Source of the DNA: Cycas panzhihuaensis
Taxonomy: Eukaryota > Cycadophyta
DNA length: 64,000 bases
Reading direction: 5' to 3'
Assembly: GCA_023213395.1 (NCBI GenBank)
Contig: CM041465.1
Location: 85,381,741-85,445,740, forward strand
Shown in pieces: positions 8,576 through 20,700 of this stretch (the stretch's first letter is position 1; every line of letters starts with the position of its first letter). Made by a program: the position numbers and the translations under genes. The notes beneath the pieces are model-generated. The model searched no databases. It had not been told where the DNA came from and saw nothing but the letters and a program-made list of their open reading frames with translations.

Positions 8576-11007
8576 TGTTTCCCAACTACTGGGAATGGAC
8601 TCGAGACGCATCGACGCAGGTTTATTCAGGTATACTTTCTTACTTTTCCTTGCCCATACCTAGTTAAGGTTATTTAGAGTAGGTTGCTTGACATATGCCT
8701 GCCTGCACGCATTGCTTTTCTACTTGCTCATAATGCATGTACTTATGGCACACCATCAGCCTATGACGACTCACAGCGGGGGCATTCCTCAGTGATTGCT
8801 ACACCCCATATAGCGCACAGCCACCCATGTTGTCTCCATGATCTCCTGGGATGTTTTCGTTAGCCCTGTTTGCTCCCATTACAACATGTTGTTTACATTG
8901 CAGTCCTTCCTGGGCTTGATTTAATCCTTAGTTAGGACTCTTTGCATTATTTTGGGTACCTGCCCATTACCTGGGCATTCCCCTAGCTGCTCTAACTTAT
9001 ATTTAGCCTTGGTTTTTACCCCAAAACCTGATGTTTCTGCTTATTTTTCTCTTTTTTTATTTCCAGCCTGATACCACTATAAACTTAGCGGTACGTTTGA
9101 AATTTAAAAAGAGAACCACGATTTCTATTTTTATGGGTGGTATTAATTGATTCAAGTTGCCCTGACATCCCCAACGTTCACCTGCTATGAACAGGGGAAT
9201 AAAGGGGATTTTGCTCCCTATTTTTTAGATCTTTTGGCCATTTTTTAAATCTTTGGGAAGAATTTCTGACTTTTCAATAAGAAAACACACAGATAAAGAC
9301 AATCTACATACACAACAACTGGACAAAGGAGAAAAGGATTGCAGGGCCATTGCTACCCCCTACAGCTCTCCACAGCAAACCCCCATCTTTCTTTGCAAGT
9401 GCTCAAGGATCTAAGTGACATTTTCACCCAAAAGCTTCCCAAAGAGCCAACTTCCAAGGCTCCAAGCTTGTAAGGAGTTTTCTTCATTCTCACTAGAACC
9501 ACTCGTGATCGGTCCTCATCGTTGGTTATTCGCTATTTTCTAATGACAAAGTTTATGCTTGATCTTCTTCCTACAAGGTACTTCTTATTTTCTACTTGCA
9601 ATCTATTTTATTCCTATTTCTTTTGTTTGTCAATGAATGGGATCCTAGTTAGCTAGTTTTTTCTTCATAGTGTCGTACTAGATTAGTGATACCCTCCCAT
9701 TGCTTCTTCCTACAAGCCTCTCTATTCTCCTTAAATTCTCCTTAAACTATCTCTTTCACCCCTTCCTTTTGAGGAAGGTTTCCATCCCCATTCGTCCTTC
9801 TCCCCAAGGGTTTTGTCCCTTGTCCTCTTTGACTTTACCATCAGTGCTTTCTTAGGGAACGGGCTAAGGGAGTTTAGGGAATTTAGTTAGGGTGTTCAGA
9901 TTAGTATAGGCAACCTGTCACTACGTCATTGCTAGAAGTCTCACTTATTAGTGTTGGGCCCTACCTAAGCCCCAGTTTTTTCTGTTATTCTTTTCCTTGT
10001 TACGGTTTGTTACTCCACTACCTTGTTGCCAACTAGTTTTTCTTCCCCAAGTTCTGTGGAGGTCTCCCGTGGGTGAGTTAGCCATCCTGAGGCGATACTC
10101 CTTTCCCTTTTGAGTGTCTTTATAGTGTATGGTGGTGAGAGCATTTCTTGCACATTGTTATTTCATTTGATTATATTTCGACACTTAGCATAGATGTTAG
10201 TTCCATTTGATTTCAGTATATATATATTTTGGTATATCTTGTGGCCTCTCTTCCGAGAGGAAGGTGTTCTTCTCACCCATTTGTAGGACTGCGCATTGGT
10301 GGAGTGATATGTGGGACGAACCCGTTGCAGGTTAGTTCCCTGCATAGTGCATTTCTTTCTTTGGTTTCAAGCTTTTCATTTCTTTCCATTTTATTTACTT
10401 TTACATGCTTAAGGGGAGGTAAGTAAACCTCTCTCATTGCATGCGCGACGAACAGAGAAGGAAGGAGCGGGACTTAGAGAGATGAGTTGCACTCCATTCA
10501 GGTGCTGGATCCAGGTATTCCCCTTGCTTCCCATGTATCCCCTTTTACATTGTTACCTTTCATACATTTGCCTGAGTAGTTAGGAAATTGTAAAGGAATA
10601 TAAAGGAAAAAGGGAAAGTGCATTCATCTTTGACATTATTTCTTGCTTTATCTAGCATAGTATAGCATAGATAGCTTACTCACATCGCATTCGAGTTACC
10701 CTCATTGTGCCCTTTCCAGCATTTGCCTGCTCATTAGTTAGTTGCCCTTCCATTCATCGCCTTCTCATTGCCTTGAGAAGAGGCAACACGCAAGGCATTC
10801 TCTCTCCTTACCGGCCATCCGAAGGGTAGGAAGGCCTTGCTTTGCATGGCTACCTAGAAGCAACCAAGCACCTTGCAGTTTCAAATCTGTGCTCCGGTGC
10901 ACGGATGCCCTACGAGGTGAGGTCCTCGCTGCCTAGCTTAGTTAGCATAGCATACCCTCACATCCTTTTACTAGACGTAGGGACACAGCCCTGTAGCGAG
11001 TGTTTCA
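8576..11007 (+). repeat. Tat-1 3' LTR, long form (2.43 kb)
   Basis: The LTR runs from TGTTTCCC, just after the purine tract, to …TTTCA at 11007. Its first 0.7 kb and last 0.4 kb match the Tat-2 LTR. About 1.3 kb in the middle (roughly 9290-10615) has no counterpart in Tat-2. It holds part of the GGTACC-type palindrome near 9080-9096 (half lost). Short ORFs inside it are not conserved. Confidence 0.88.
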
Positions 11008-11059
11008 CCAACCTGTCAAAATTTTAGCCTCCAAAATATTATTGTCACATTATCTAACA
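11008..11059 (-). repeat. Copia-1 3' LTR fragment
   Basis: The 52 bp match the start of the 5' LTR (15703-15754), beginning TGTTAGATAATGTGACAA on the minus strand. The LTR is then interrupted by Tat-1 at 11007/11008. The purine-rich stretch just upstream (11060-11072) is in the position of the polypurine tract. Confidence 0.85.
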
Positions 11060-11072
11060 ATCTCCAACTTGA

Positions 11073-11910
11073 CAACAATTTACATGATACCTTTCCTGGA
11101 CCATTCATCACCTTTTCTGTAAGCCAAGAGAAGTCAAACACCATTTAAACTTCTCTAATAATACTAGTTTTATGAACATATCAGCATAATTCTTTTTTGT
11201 GTCAACCTTCTTAAGTGCCACTTCACCTGGTTCCACAACTTGTCTAACAAAATGGTACTTAAGAGCAATATACATTATCCTACTATGATAAGCTAGATTC
11301 TTTGCTAAGTAAACGGCACTTTGACTATCACAAAATACCTTTACCTTTTTCTATTTCCTTCCAAGCTCAACTAATAGACCCTATAACCAGATTACTTCTT
11401 TACAAGCATGTGCTGCAATAACATATTTAGCTTCTGTAGTTGATAATGTAATTATGATCTATAATCTTGACATCCAACTAACTGGACCCTTTGCAAGAGT
11501 GAATACATAACTTGAAGTAGACCTTATCTTATCTAAATCTCTTGCAAAGTCTGAATCAACATATCCATAAACCTGATTACCTATACCTCTAAAGATGATG
11601 TAATATTCACTTGTGCCTCTCAAATATTGAAGCACCCATTTCATTGTTGCCCAATGTTCCTTTCTTGGATTTGCCATAAACCTACTAACTACACTGACTG
11701 CATATGAAATGTCAGGTCTTATACATACCATGGCATACATCAAACTTCCTACTACACTGGCATAAGATATATGAGATATATAATCCTTTTCTTCTTCATT
11801 ACTAGGACTCATACTCGAGGAAAACTTAAAATGGGAAGCCAACAAGATACTTATTAGTTTCACATTTGCTATACTAAACCGGGTTAGCATCTTCTCCATA
11901 TATTTCTACT
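11073..11910 (-). pseudogene. Copia-1 RNase H and RT C-terminal part
   Basis: The open stretch 11899-11459 holds copia blocks: VGSLMYAMVCIRPDISYAVS (about 11750-11690), then HWATMKWVLQYLRGT and GYVDSDFARDLDKIRSTSSY (about 11570-11510). Further down the frame continues with STTEAKY and a tail region up to about 11100, broken by several TAG codons. These motifs link the RT C-terminus to the RNase H that removes template RNA. Confidence 0.85.
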
Positions 11911-12890
11911 ATGATAACTATAGCTTACTATTTTTCCTATCTCTATATATCTCCATACCTAAGATTTGTTTTATAGCTCCTAGATCCTTCATATCAAAAG
12001 TCTTAACCAATTGAGCCTTTAACTTATTGATTTTTATCATGCTCTTGCTTGCAACCAACATGTCATCAACATATAATATCAAGATAATGAATAAGCCATT
12101 ATCTAAGAATTTAAAGTAAACTCAATGATCATACTCACTTCTTTTAAAATTTTGGCTCTCCATAAAGGCATCAAACTTCCTATACCATTGCCTGGGTGAT
12201 TACTTTAAACCATACAATGATTTCTTGAGACTGCAAATAAGTCTTTTCCTACCATCCTATACAAACCCTTCTGACTGATCCATATAGATCTCCTCATCTA
12301 AATCTCCATGTAGAAAAGCTATTTTTACATCTAACTGCTCCAACTCCAAATCAAGAGAAGTTACTAATGCTAATAGAACATGAATTAAAACAAGTTTGAC
12401 AACTGGTAAAAAGATCTCATGAAAATAAATACCTATGTTCTGTGTAAAGCCTTTAGCTACGAGTCCTACCTTATATTTATCAATCTTTCTATTACATATG
12501 TTTTCTTCTTGAAAACCCACCTATAACCAACAGTCTTCCTACCATGTGGAAGTTCTACCAAGTCCCATAAATTATTTTTCTTTAAAGCATCTATCTCTTC
12601 TTACATAGCCCTCTTCCATTTCTCACTATGGATATCATCTACTACTTCCTAATAGCATGTAGGCTCACCATCACTAGAAACCAAAGTAATAGAAATAAAA
12701 GGGCTATACCTGTCAGGTGGATGACTAACTTGTGTAGATCTTCTAATAGTAGGTGGAGGAGTATCCACATACTCCTATAAATATATTACAGATTCATCTT
12801 CAGAAAGATCTTCCTACTCTTCTATTTCTAAAGATGGCTAGGTTTTAAACTTAACCTATTAATGTTCAAGTTTTTGCTTATGTTTTACTT
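11911..12890 (-). pseudogene. Copia-1 reverse transcriptase
   Basis: RVT_2-type reverse transcriptase. The segment 12520-12257 reads KVGLVAKGFTQNIGIYFHEI and later EQLDVKIAFLHGDLDEEIYM. The catalytic YVDDM is at 12073-12062 (minus). Stops and small lesions interrupt it, for example near 12240 and 12120. The integrase lies upstream, the RNase H downstream. Confidence 0.88.
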
Positions 12891-13720
12891 TAACTTATAC
12901 ACTGTCTAATTTTAGAAGGGAAGATTCATCAAATATAATATCTTTGTTAATAGTGATTTTGTAGGCAGTAGGATCACATAACCTGTATCCCTTCATACCA
13001 TCTCTATCACCATAACCAACAAAGATACATCTCTTAGATTTTAGGTCTAACTTTGAACGTTGACTTTTATTAGTTAAAGCATAAGCATCACAACCAAAAA
13101 CTTTCAAATTTGAATAATCACATAGATGTCCAGTCCATACCTCTTCAACAATCTTACAATATATTGTAAGTGATGATGACCTGTTTACTAAATAGCAAGT
13201 TGTTTGAACATCTTCTATCCATAAGCCCTGCTCCACTCCTGTATTACTTAGCATGCTTCTTAGTCTTTCCAAGAGTATCATATTCATGTGCTCAACTATG
13301 CCATTTTTCTACGGAGTATAGTTAGTGGTCTTATGCCTTTCAATCTTAACTTCTCTGTAATAGTTCTCAAACTCCAAGGAGTTGAACTCACCTCCATTGT
13401 TAGTTCTTAAACATTTGATTGACTTGCCAGTGCTCTTCTCAACTAGAGCCTTGAACTGCTTAAACACACTGAAAACTTCAGATTTCCTTTTTAAAAAATA
13501 GACCCATATATTTCTGGAGTAATCATCTATAAATGTGACAAAGTACAATGATCCTCCATAAGATATTATAGGGGTTGGTCCCCACACATCTAAATGTACA
13601 TAATCCAGAATACCTTACTAGTGTGACTCCCTGCTTTAAACCTGAGTCTACACTGCTTTCTAAAAATACAATATTTGTAAAAAGCCAAATATGAAAGTTG
13701 TAAGTTAGGAAGTAACTTAT
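12891..13720 (-). pseudogene. Copia-1 integrase
   Basis: DDE-type integrase of a copia element. The segment 13587-13309 contains YFVTFIDDYSRNIWVYFLK and LRTNNGGEFNS, where the second catalytic Asp (usually TDNGGEF) has become Asn. Segment 13287-12895 has the LVNRSSS and FGCDAYALTNK blocks typical of the copia integrase C-terminal half. A stop separates the two segments near 13308. Confidence 0.87.
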
Positions 13721-15031
13721 GGTTCATTAGCACCTTAAATCCTCTCTTACTCATGTGCCCAAGTCTCTGATGCTATAACTAAGTTGGATCTTCTGTAGTC
13801 TTTGATGTTATAGTTACATGGCTGACATCTATACTTCTTGCTAAAATGTAAAGGTTTCTTTTCTTTAAGGCTTTCCTAATAACCAAGGTGCCCTTTAACA
13901 CCTTTAAGACTCCTTCATGACATGTGTACTTATAACTGCTAGAATACAGTTCACCCAAAGAAATTAGATTCCTTTTTAGATCAAGTACATACCTAACTTC
14001 AGTTAATATTCTCACTACACCATCAAACATTTTAATTTTGATTCTACTAATGCCCACTATCTTATAAGAAACTTCATTTCCCATAAGCACATCACCACCA
14101 TCAAGAGGTTAGTACTATGAGAACCAACTCTTTTGTAGACACATGTGGTGTGAAGCACCTGAATCTAATAACCAATCATGGTGATAATGGGAAACATTAC
14201 AAGCAACTAAGACATCATCATCCATACCTTGATTCGACTCTACCTGATTAGTCTCCTTGGCAAGATCTTCCTTTTTCTAGAACTCTTTCCTTTTGTAGCA
14301 ATCCTTATTGAGGTGACATGTCTTATTACAATACCAACATCTAAGCTTACTCTTCTTACCTTTTCACTTTGACTTCGATGTGTCCCTAAAGCTTTGTCCT
14401 CTTTCAATTATTCTATTCCTTACTGTCATAACTTCTATTGTGGAGGTTTCAAGACTAGACTTCCTCCTCACTTCTTCCATCAGCAAAGCACTCACAACAA
14501 AATCATAATCTAATTCATCTATAGTATTAAAACTAATTGAGATGACAATATTATCCCAGGATTCTGGTAATGAACATAACAAGGTAATAGCCTTGTCCTC
14601 ATCCTCAATTGTGACATTGATACTAGCTAATTAACAAATAAGAGTATTGAAAATATTTAAATAGTTAGCAATTTTTGTACCTTCCTTTATTCATAATTAG
14701 TACAGTTACCTCTTCAAGTAGATTTGGTTTGTCACAGATTTAATCATATACAAGCCTTCCAACTGGGTCCATAATCCTATTATTGTCTACTCCCCTATGA
14801 TGTTGAATAAAACTTTATCTGTTAAGAATAATCATATTATGTTAAGAGCCCTTTTGTCTAGATCATCCCATTTATCATCATCCATCCCTGTGGTTTCTTC
14901 GATTTGCCTACAGGAGCTCTGTATAAACCTTGTTATACTAGAACATCATATGCTTTCAATTTCCACAACTAAAAGTTGTTCTCGCCATTGAATTTCTCTA
15001 GCTCAAATTTTACATTTGCCAGTTTCACCAT
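13721..15031 (-). pseudogene. Copia-1 gag and protease
   Basis: The gag ATG is at 15031; its N-terminus reads KFELEKFNGENNF. Gag core sequence (LCSLPESWDNIVISISFN) lies at 14582 and below. A CCHC zinc knuckle (CWYCNKTCHLNKDC) lies near 14345-14300. The protease active site DSGA is at 14165-14154, followed by the open stretch 14090-13779 with NLISLGELYSS. Stops lie within the gag N-terminal region (TAG in place of TGG) and around 14110. Confidence 0.83.
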
Positions 15032-15089
15032 TTGGTGTAGAAAAAAGCTGACACCAAAACCTTTACAAACTCGTAGCAAAAATAAAAGT

Positions 15090-15102
15090 GGCTATAATAC
15101 CA
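15090..15102 (-). other. Copia-1 primer binding site
   Basis: The minus strand reads TGGTATTATAGCC just inside the 5' LTR. It resembles the initiator-Met tRNA complement TGGTATCAGAGC used by plant copia elements. Confidence 0.75.
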
Positions 15103-15104
15103 CT

Positions 15105-15754
15105 TATTGAGAAGACAGGGTCCTAATAACCTAAAACTTCCACCAAGATCTAAACTATTTTGCAACTAGTTATAGGAATCGAAACTGAAATTTAACATAC
15201 AAGTTTTTAAGCTAGAGATAATATAATAAAATGAATAAGAAAGCCAAGAATCACATATACACCTGATATAACATGGTAAAACACTAACAGTGTTCTAGAG
15301 AAACATCCACACAGTAAAGCTATCAATCTTTATTATCAAAGAATGGGAAAATGTACACAATCTATAGAAAAATACTTACAGTAACAACAACCAGTTACTC
15401 AACTCCTCATAATACATTCGATACCACGAACATAATGAAAAAACACCCTAAATTGAGCTACATGAGAGAGTTATATAAGGCACAAATCTTGACCATAGAA
15501 TCTAGGGTATTTTGAATGAATGACCCTGATTCTCTTTACAATTTAGTACATTTTTTAGTGCGAGCTTTTTGGGTTGGGGGCTATTACCTCTAAACCCCCT
15601 CTTTATGAGGGGCATTCCAACCCCCCCGGTATCCCCCTAGCCAAGGAGGGCTTCCGCCCCCCTGGGAACCCCCCGTGGAAGTTTGGAGGGGAAATTGCAC
15701 TACCAACCTATCAAAATTTTAGCCTCCAAAACATTGTTGTCACATTATCTAACA
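15105..15754 (-). repeat. Copia-1 5' LTR (650 bp)
   Basis: It begins TGTTAGATAATG at 15754 (minus) and ends near 15105, next to the primer site. It matches the solo LTR at 18007-18655 over its whole length. Its first 100-200 bp are rich in C and G runs. The 3' edge could be 15108 (…CTCA) or 15105 (…CAATA); the solo LTR duplication favours the second. Confidence 0.85.
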
Positions 15755-17570
15755 GATTATGTTATGTTATTCTAAATAAATGATTTCTTTTAAAGAAGAT
15801 TGGTTAGGTTAGTAGTAATATATACATTAGTTCTTAATAAATCAATAAAAATATCCGATAAGTCCCAAGATTTCCCTTATCATTTTGATTACATATAGAA
15901 TAGACCATTCTATTATAGCTTTAATTTTATCTAAATCAGTTCTAACTCCATCTTTAGAGATAATATATCCCAAATAATCTATTTATTACTTGTCAAAACT
16001 ACATTAGGTTTTTTTATAAAAAAAGTTATTCTTATAATGTATTCTAAATTTATCTACATGGATGAGGTGATCTTCCCAATTCTTACTATAAATAAGTACG
16101 TCATCAAAGAATACCAATATAAATTTCCTTAGAAAGGGTGAAAAAACTGTATTCATCATTACAATGGGTGCATTACATAATGTAAATGGCAATACTTTAA
16201 ATTCATAATATCCTATGTGTATATAAAAGGTTATTTTATATGCATCTTCTTCTTTTATCTAGTCTGATAATAACTACATCAAAGATCTAATTTTATGAAA
16301 TATTAAGCACCATATAATTCATTAAGCAACTCATCAATTCTTAATATGGAAAATCTATTTTTATTAGTAATCTTATTAAGAGTATGGTAATGGATACACA
16401 TTCAAAAGGAGTTATATTTTTTTTTAACTAATACTATAAGAGCAGTAAAAGGACTTTTACTTAATTTAATAACACCCAATTTCAATAACTCATGGATTAT
16501 ACATTAAATTTTATTATTATTCTTTTAAGGGTATTAATATGATTTGATTATGGTAGGGGTTATATTTTTTCCTAATTCAATTATATATTCCATACTGTAA
16601 TTAAGAGACAAGGTGTCCAAAAGTTCTTGGAATATGATTTTGTGTTTATCAATCATATTTTATATTTAATAATCCATATCTTCCTATTCATTATTTTCCA
16701 TTTTAATTGAGAATAAATGTACCACATGCCTTGGATATTCTTTGTGAAGTAGTTTATTCATTTGATATGAAGTCACCTGTTGAGGTTTAGGAGTCAACAT
16801 TCCTTATAATGTGATGATTTTATCTTCTTTAAATCTCATAAACATTTCTCATAAATTTGTCTCATAGGTGCCTAGGGTTCTTAAACATTGACTTCTTAAT
16901 ACTACATCGACTCCTCTAATTTTAATACTAAAAAAGTTAGCCCTTAAGGTATAACCACCAAAGGAGATCTTAAATTTTTTAAGACACCTTTACCATGTAT
17001 TTATTTATGACCACTAACTTGAACTTAGAAGGTAGGTATTTTTGTAATTTAAAACCCTAATTTATAGGCAATATGGCCATTGATAAAATTATAGCTACTT
17101 CCTAAATTAATTAGAATAATTAACCCCATTTTCTTACAAATCCTTTAATTTTTAGCATTTTAGGTCTTGTTACTCTTGACATGGCTAATAAAGGTATTAT
17201 GGGTTCTTATTTAAATTGTTGATTATTATCTATATGATCTTCTTCTTCTTCTATTACTTCAAATATTTCCTTTGTTGATTCTTCATTAGTAATAACTAAT
17301 AAATATAGTTATCATTCTTAGCATTTGTGTCCTTTTTCCTTTTTTTTGTTACACTAGTAATAAGTACCCCCTTTATCTATGTTCTTATATTTCTTTCTTT
17401 GGCAATTGCCAAGTACCCCTTTGCTTGGTAGATTATTTCTCTTTTTGAAATATAAATTATTTTTATTAATTGTTCCTTTAGTCATTATTATGTTAGGTCA
17501 AAAAGATCCATTATTTCTTAATATTGGTGGACAATAATAGGTTTTTTTTTTTTTAATTCAAAAGCCTAGC
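15755..17570 (-). pseudogene. Ty3/gypsy (chromovirus-like) fragment: protease to RT
   Basis: Minus-strand remnants of a different gypsy family. The RT part at 16192-16004 reads MPFTLCNAP… and LVFFDDVLIYSKNWEDHL, typical of chromovirus-type RT with FFDD. Upstream (16250-16560) lie more RT blocks with stops. At about 17050-17130 an INLGSSYNFI protease-like block is seen, and a broken zinc knuckle lies near 17340. Integrase, RNase H and both LTRs are missing, so this is a truncated piece older than its neighbours. Confidence 0.72.
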
Positions 17571-18006
17571 TAAATAAATAGCCTTGCTTAGATCTGAGAT
17601 TGCTCATGTCAAGGGTATGTATGATAACCTACACCTAAAGGGGCTAGGGCTAGGGTGTGGGACCTAGAGAGAGACGTAAAGGGGTCTTAAGCAGCCCACG
17701 TAGGATGTTCATTCACCTCGAAGGTACATATTCATAATGCATAGGTGTGGTCCTTCTCCTTATAACTAGGGTTTTAAGAGGAAATGGAATGGAGGTATGG
17801 TATGGTGATGCAATCCTTCCCTTTTGTATCATAGTTGGGTAATTTCCCTTTGACAGGGACCAACATGGTATGGGAGAAGAGAGAGGAGAATAAATAAAGG
17901 GGCCAAGTGGGGTGAGTCTATTTGGTTGAATGGTAAATATAGGGTTTAGGTATGAAACCAAATAAAATGAGTGCAACTAAAGGAGAGATAACGGAGAGGT
18001 TAATGA
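17571..18006. repeat. Probable Tat-4 3' LTR remnant (distal part)
   Basis: No gene is seen. It lies between the gypsy fragment and the solo copia LTR. Its position and the length budget suggest that it is the distal part of the Tat-4 LTR split by the insertions. By eye the similarity to the Tat-3 LTR is weak, so this stays tentative. Confidence 0.35.
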
Positions 18007-18655
18007 TGTTAGGTAATATGATAACAATGGTTGGAGGCTAAAATTTTAACATGTTGGCAACATGGTTTCCCCCCCAAACCTTCCTCGGGGGGTTCCAAGG
18101 GGGGCAGGAGCCCCCCTTGGCTAGGAGAGTGTGGGGGGAGTGGAACGCCCCCTGCAAAGAGGGGGTTTAGGGGCAATAGCCTCTGACCCAAAAATTTAGC
18201 ACTGGAAAGTATATTAAACTGTAAAGAGAATCAAGGTCATTCTCTAAAAATACCCTAGATTCTACGGTCGATATTTGTGCCTTAGATGACCCTCTCATGT
18301 AGCCTGATTTAGAGCATTTTTTATTACGTTGATAATGTTCAATGTATTGTGAGGAGTTAGGTAGTTGGTTGTTGTTACTGTGAGTACTCTGCTACAGGAT
18401 TATATATATTTTCTCCATTGTACAATAATAAAGATTTATACCTTTCCTGTGTGGATGTTTCTCTAGCACACTACTAGGGTTTTACCACGTTATATCAGGT
18501 GTACATGTGATTCTTAGATTTCTTATTTATTTTATTATTTTATCTCTAGTTTAAGAACTTGCATATTAAATTTTAGTTTCGATTCCTATAACTAGTTACA
18601 AGAATAGTTTAGATCTTGGTGGCAGTTTAAGGGTTGGGATCTTATCTTCTCAATA
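18007..18655 (+). repeat. Solo LTR of the copia-1 family
   Basis: The 649 bp match the copia-1 5' LTR end to end, in the opposite orientation. The sequence AATGA lies on both sides (18002-18006 and 18656-18660), as expected for a 5-bp target duplication around a solo LTR. No internal element sequence is attached. Confidence 0.85.
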
Positions 18656-19052
18656 AATGAAGTAAATAAGAAAAGAAGCAAATAAAGTAAAGGAAACCAA
18701 GTAAAATATGGTCCTCACTCTCATTCACTTTCACTCTATTTATTTCTCTATATTCTTGCTATGAAATAAAACTATAATATAATGTAACTAAAAAAAGATA
18801 GAAGGGGGTTAGTTAAGGAGTTCTTTTTATGTGTAACCCTACCTTGCTATAAATCCTTTTTTTCAACCCAAAAGAGAAAACAAACTCCCTTTTAACAAAT
18901 AAACCCTAATCCTTAACCCAAAGTCTTCTCTTCCCTTACTTGTTCCTTTTATGTAAAAAAGACATAGTAAGACAAGGGGGGAAAGAATCATTATAGTGGG
19001 GAGTAAAGGATAAGAATGTTAACAAAGAGTGAAACAAATGAAAGGGGGAGAG
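18656..19052. repeat. Probable Tat-4 3' LTR remnant (middle part)
   Basis: No gene is seen. This should be continuous with 45601 onwards once copia-2 is removed; the purine-rich text and a shared GAG-type end support that. Similarity with the Tat-3 LTR is only partial by eye. Confidence 0.4.
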
Positions 19053-19215
19053 TGTCAGAATGCTAGACAAAAGATAGATGAAGAATGCTTAATGATTATC
19101 ATTAAGAGCTCAAGTGAATAAATATAATTTGGGTTTGTAACTAAAATATATATAAGGGCATATGTCTGTTGGTTATATATATTAAATATCTAAGATAAAA
19201 CATTACATTCTAACA
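19053..19215 (-). repeat. Copia-2 3' LTR (163 bp)
   Basis: Ends are TGTTAGAATG…CATTCTGACA on the minus strand, forming a terminal inverted repeat. The purine tract TTAAGAGAGGG lies immediately before it on the minus strand (19216-19226). Confidence 0.9.
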
Positions 19216-20700
19216 CCCTCTCTTAATATTTTATCATATTTCTAAGTATTTAGAATTTGTCTTTTCTAAGTGGTTTAGTTAATATATCCATCACTTATTC
19301 ATCTGTAGGATAATAGACAAGATCCACTTCTTTTTTTTAGATCTTTTCTCTAATAAATTGATGTTGAACCTCTATGTGTTTGGTTCAGGTGTGAAATATA
19401 GGATTTTTAGTGAGTTTGATGGTACTTTGATTGTCGCAGTGAAGTATAATTGCTTCTTTTTTAGGCTTCATCAAATCATTCAAAAGTTATTTAATCCATA
19501 CTACTTTAGTGGTTACACTGATAACTAATTTGTACTCAGCTTTTGTGGATGATAATGCTATAGTAGTTTGTTTTTTACTACTCCAGGATATTGGTGAAGA
19601 TCCTAGGAAGAGGCAATATTTGTTGGTTGACTTCCTTTATTCTTCATCACCTACATAGTCAAAATCATAAAACCTTATTAACTGTAGAGTTTTTCCTTTA
19701 AGAAATACTAATTTGAACTTTGTTATGCATTTTAGATACCTCAAGACCCTTTTTGCAGCATTCCAGTATTTTGTTCTTGGGTCATGCATGTATCTTGAAA
19801 TTAAACCTACAGCATATAAGATGTCTAATCTTGTTACTATGAGGTAGATGAGGCTACCAATGAGTTGCCTATATAGGGTTACATTTATACATGGTTCCTT
19901 TTTATCTCAAATTAAGTTGTACTTCACTTCTATGGGTGTAGAGTAAGGATTGTATTCCTCCATATGAAATTTAGATAACAAGTCTTTTATGTATTTGCTC
20001 TGTCAGAGAGAAATTGAATCATTTTATTGATTAACTTGTATTCCTGAATAGTAGTTGAGAAGCCCCAAGTCTGTCATCTTAAATTTACCTTCTAGTTGGA
20101 ACTTTATGTCTGATATTGATTCTTCATCATCACCACTAAGAATCATATCATCAACATATATCACCATTATGGTGATTACACCATTCCTATTTTTTACATA
20201 TAGGCTTGAGTCTACATTGCTCCTTTGAAATCCATTGTTACAGAGATGACTATCAAGTTTAGCATACCATACATGAGGGGCATGTTTCAGTCCATATAGA
20301 GTCATTCTCAACTTGTAGACAAGGTGCTCTTACCCTTCTTTGACATATCCCTCAGGTTGAGACATGTGAACCTCCTCTTCTAATTTTCCATTTAAGAATA
20401 TGCTCTTCACATCCAATTGGTATATGTTCTAATTTCTATGTGCTTCTAGAGCTCAAACTATTCTAACTATGTTCAATTTGGCCACTGGAGAGAATGTTTC
20501 TATAATCTACACCTATTGTTTACGTGTGACCTTTTGCAACTAGCCTAGCTTTGTATTTTTCTATTTTCCCTTCAAGCCCCCTTTTGATTTTATAGGCCTA
20601 TTTGTAATATACAACTATTTTTTTGGAAGGGAGTTCAACTAATTCCCACATCTAATTTTTTATTATGGACTCTAGCTTAAAGTCCATCGCTTTCCTCCAT
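19216..20700 (-). pseudogene. Copia-2 reverse transcriptase and RNase H
   Basis: The open stretch 20311-20024 reads LYGLKHAPHVWYAKLD and has the catalytic YVDDM with YVDD codons at 20158-20147, followed by MTDLGLLNYYSGIQV. RNase H remnants (LHCDNQSTIKLTKNP, then DILTKPL) lie at about 19440-19270. The rest is broken by TAG and TAA codons, many at glutamine or tryptophan positions. The connection and RNase H regions are typical for copia order. Confidence 0.85.

Larger units (their letters stand above)
1..11007 (+). mobile_element. Tat-1: Tat-lineage Ty3/gypsy retrotransposon, 5' end outside window
   Basis: The order on the + strand is protease, linker, RT, RNase H, integrase, then an antisense plant mobile domain gene, a second RNase H, a polypurine tract and a 2.4-kb 3' LTR. 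RT-before-integrase order marks Ty3/gypsy. The second RNase H after integrase and the very large 3' region point to the Tat lineage. Gag and the 5' LTR lie before position 1. The 3' end (…TTTCA at 11007) abuts the sequence CCAAC of a copia LTR (copia-1), so Tat-1 was inserted into that LTR; the other copy of the target duplication should lie outside the window. Coding parts are broken by nonsense codons and one frameshift, so this copy is not autonomous. Confidence 0.9.
11008..15754 (-). mobile_element. Copia-1: Ty1/copia element, 3' LTR cut by Tat-1
   Basis: Domain order on the minus strand is gag, protease, integrase, RT, RNase H, which is Ty1/copia. The 5' LTR is 15105-15754, the primer site is at 15090-15102, and only the first 52 bp of the 3' LTR remain (11008-11059) before Tat-1 begins. 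With the missing LTR part the element would be about 5.3 kb, a usual length. Many stops make it dead. Family resemblance is to Tnt1/Tork-type elements (tentative). A solo LTR of the same family lies at 18007-18655. Confidence 0.9.

Noticed and set aside
19021-19052. tRNA, rRNA or CRISPR-like features
   Set aside because: None was found anywhere in the window; short repeats are LTR ends, microsatellites or tandem units in LTR elements.
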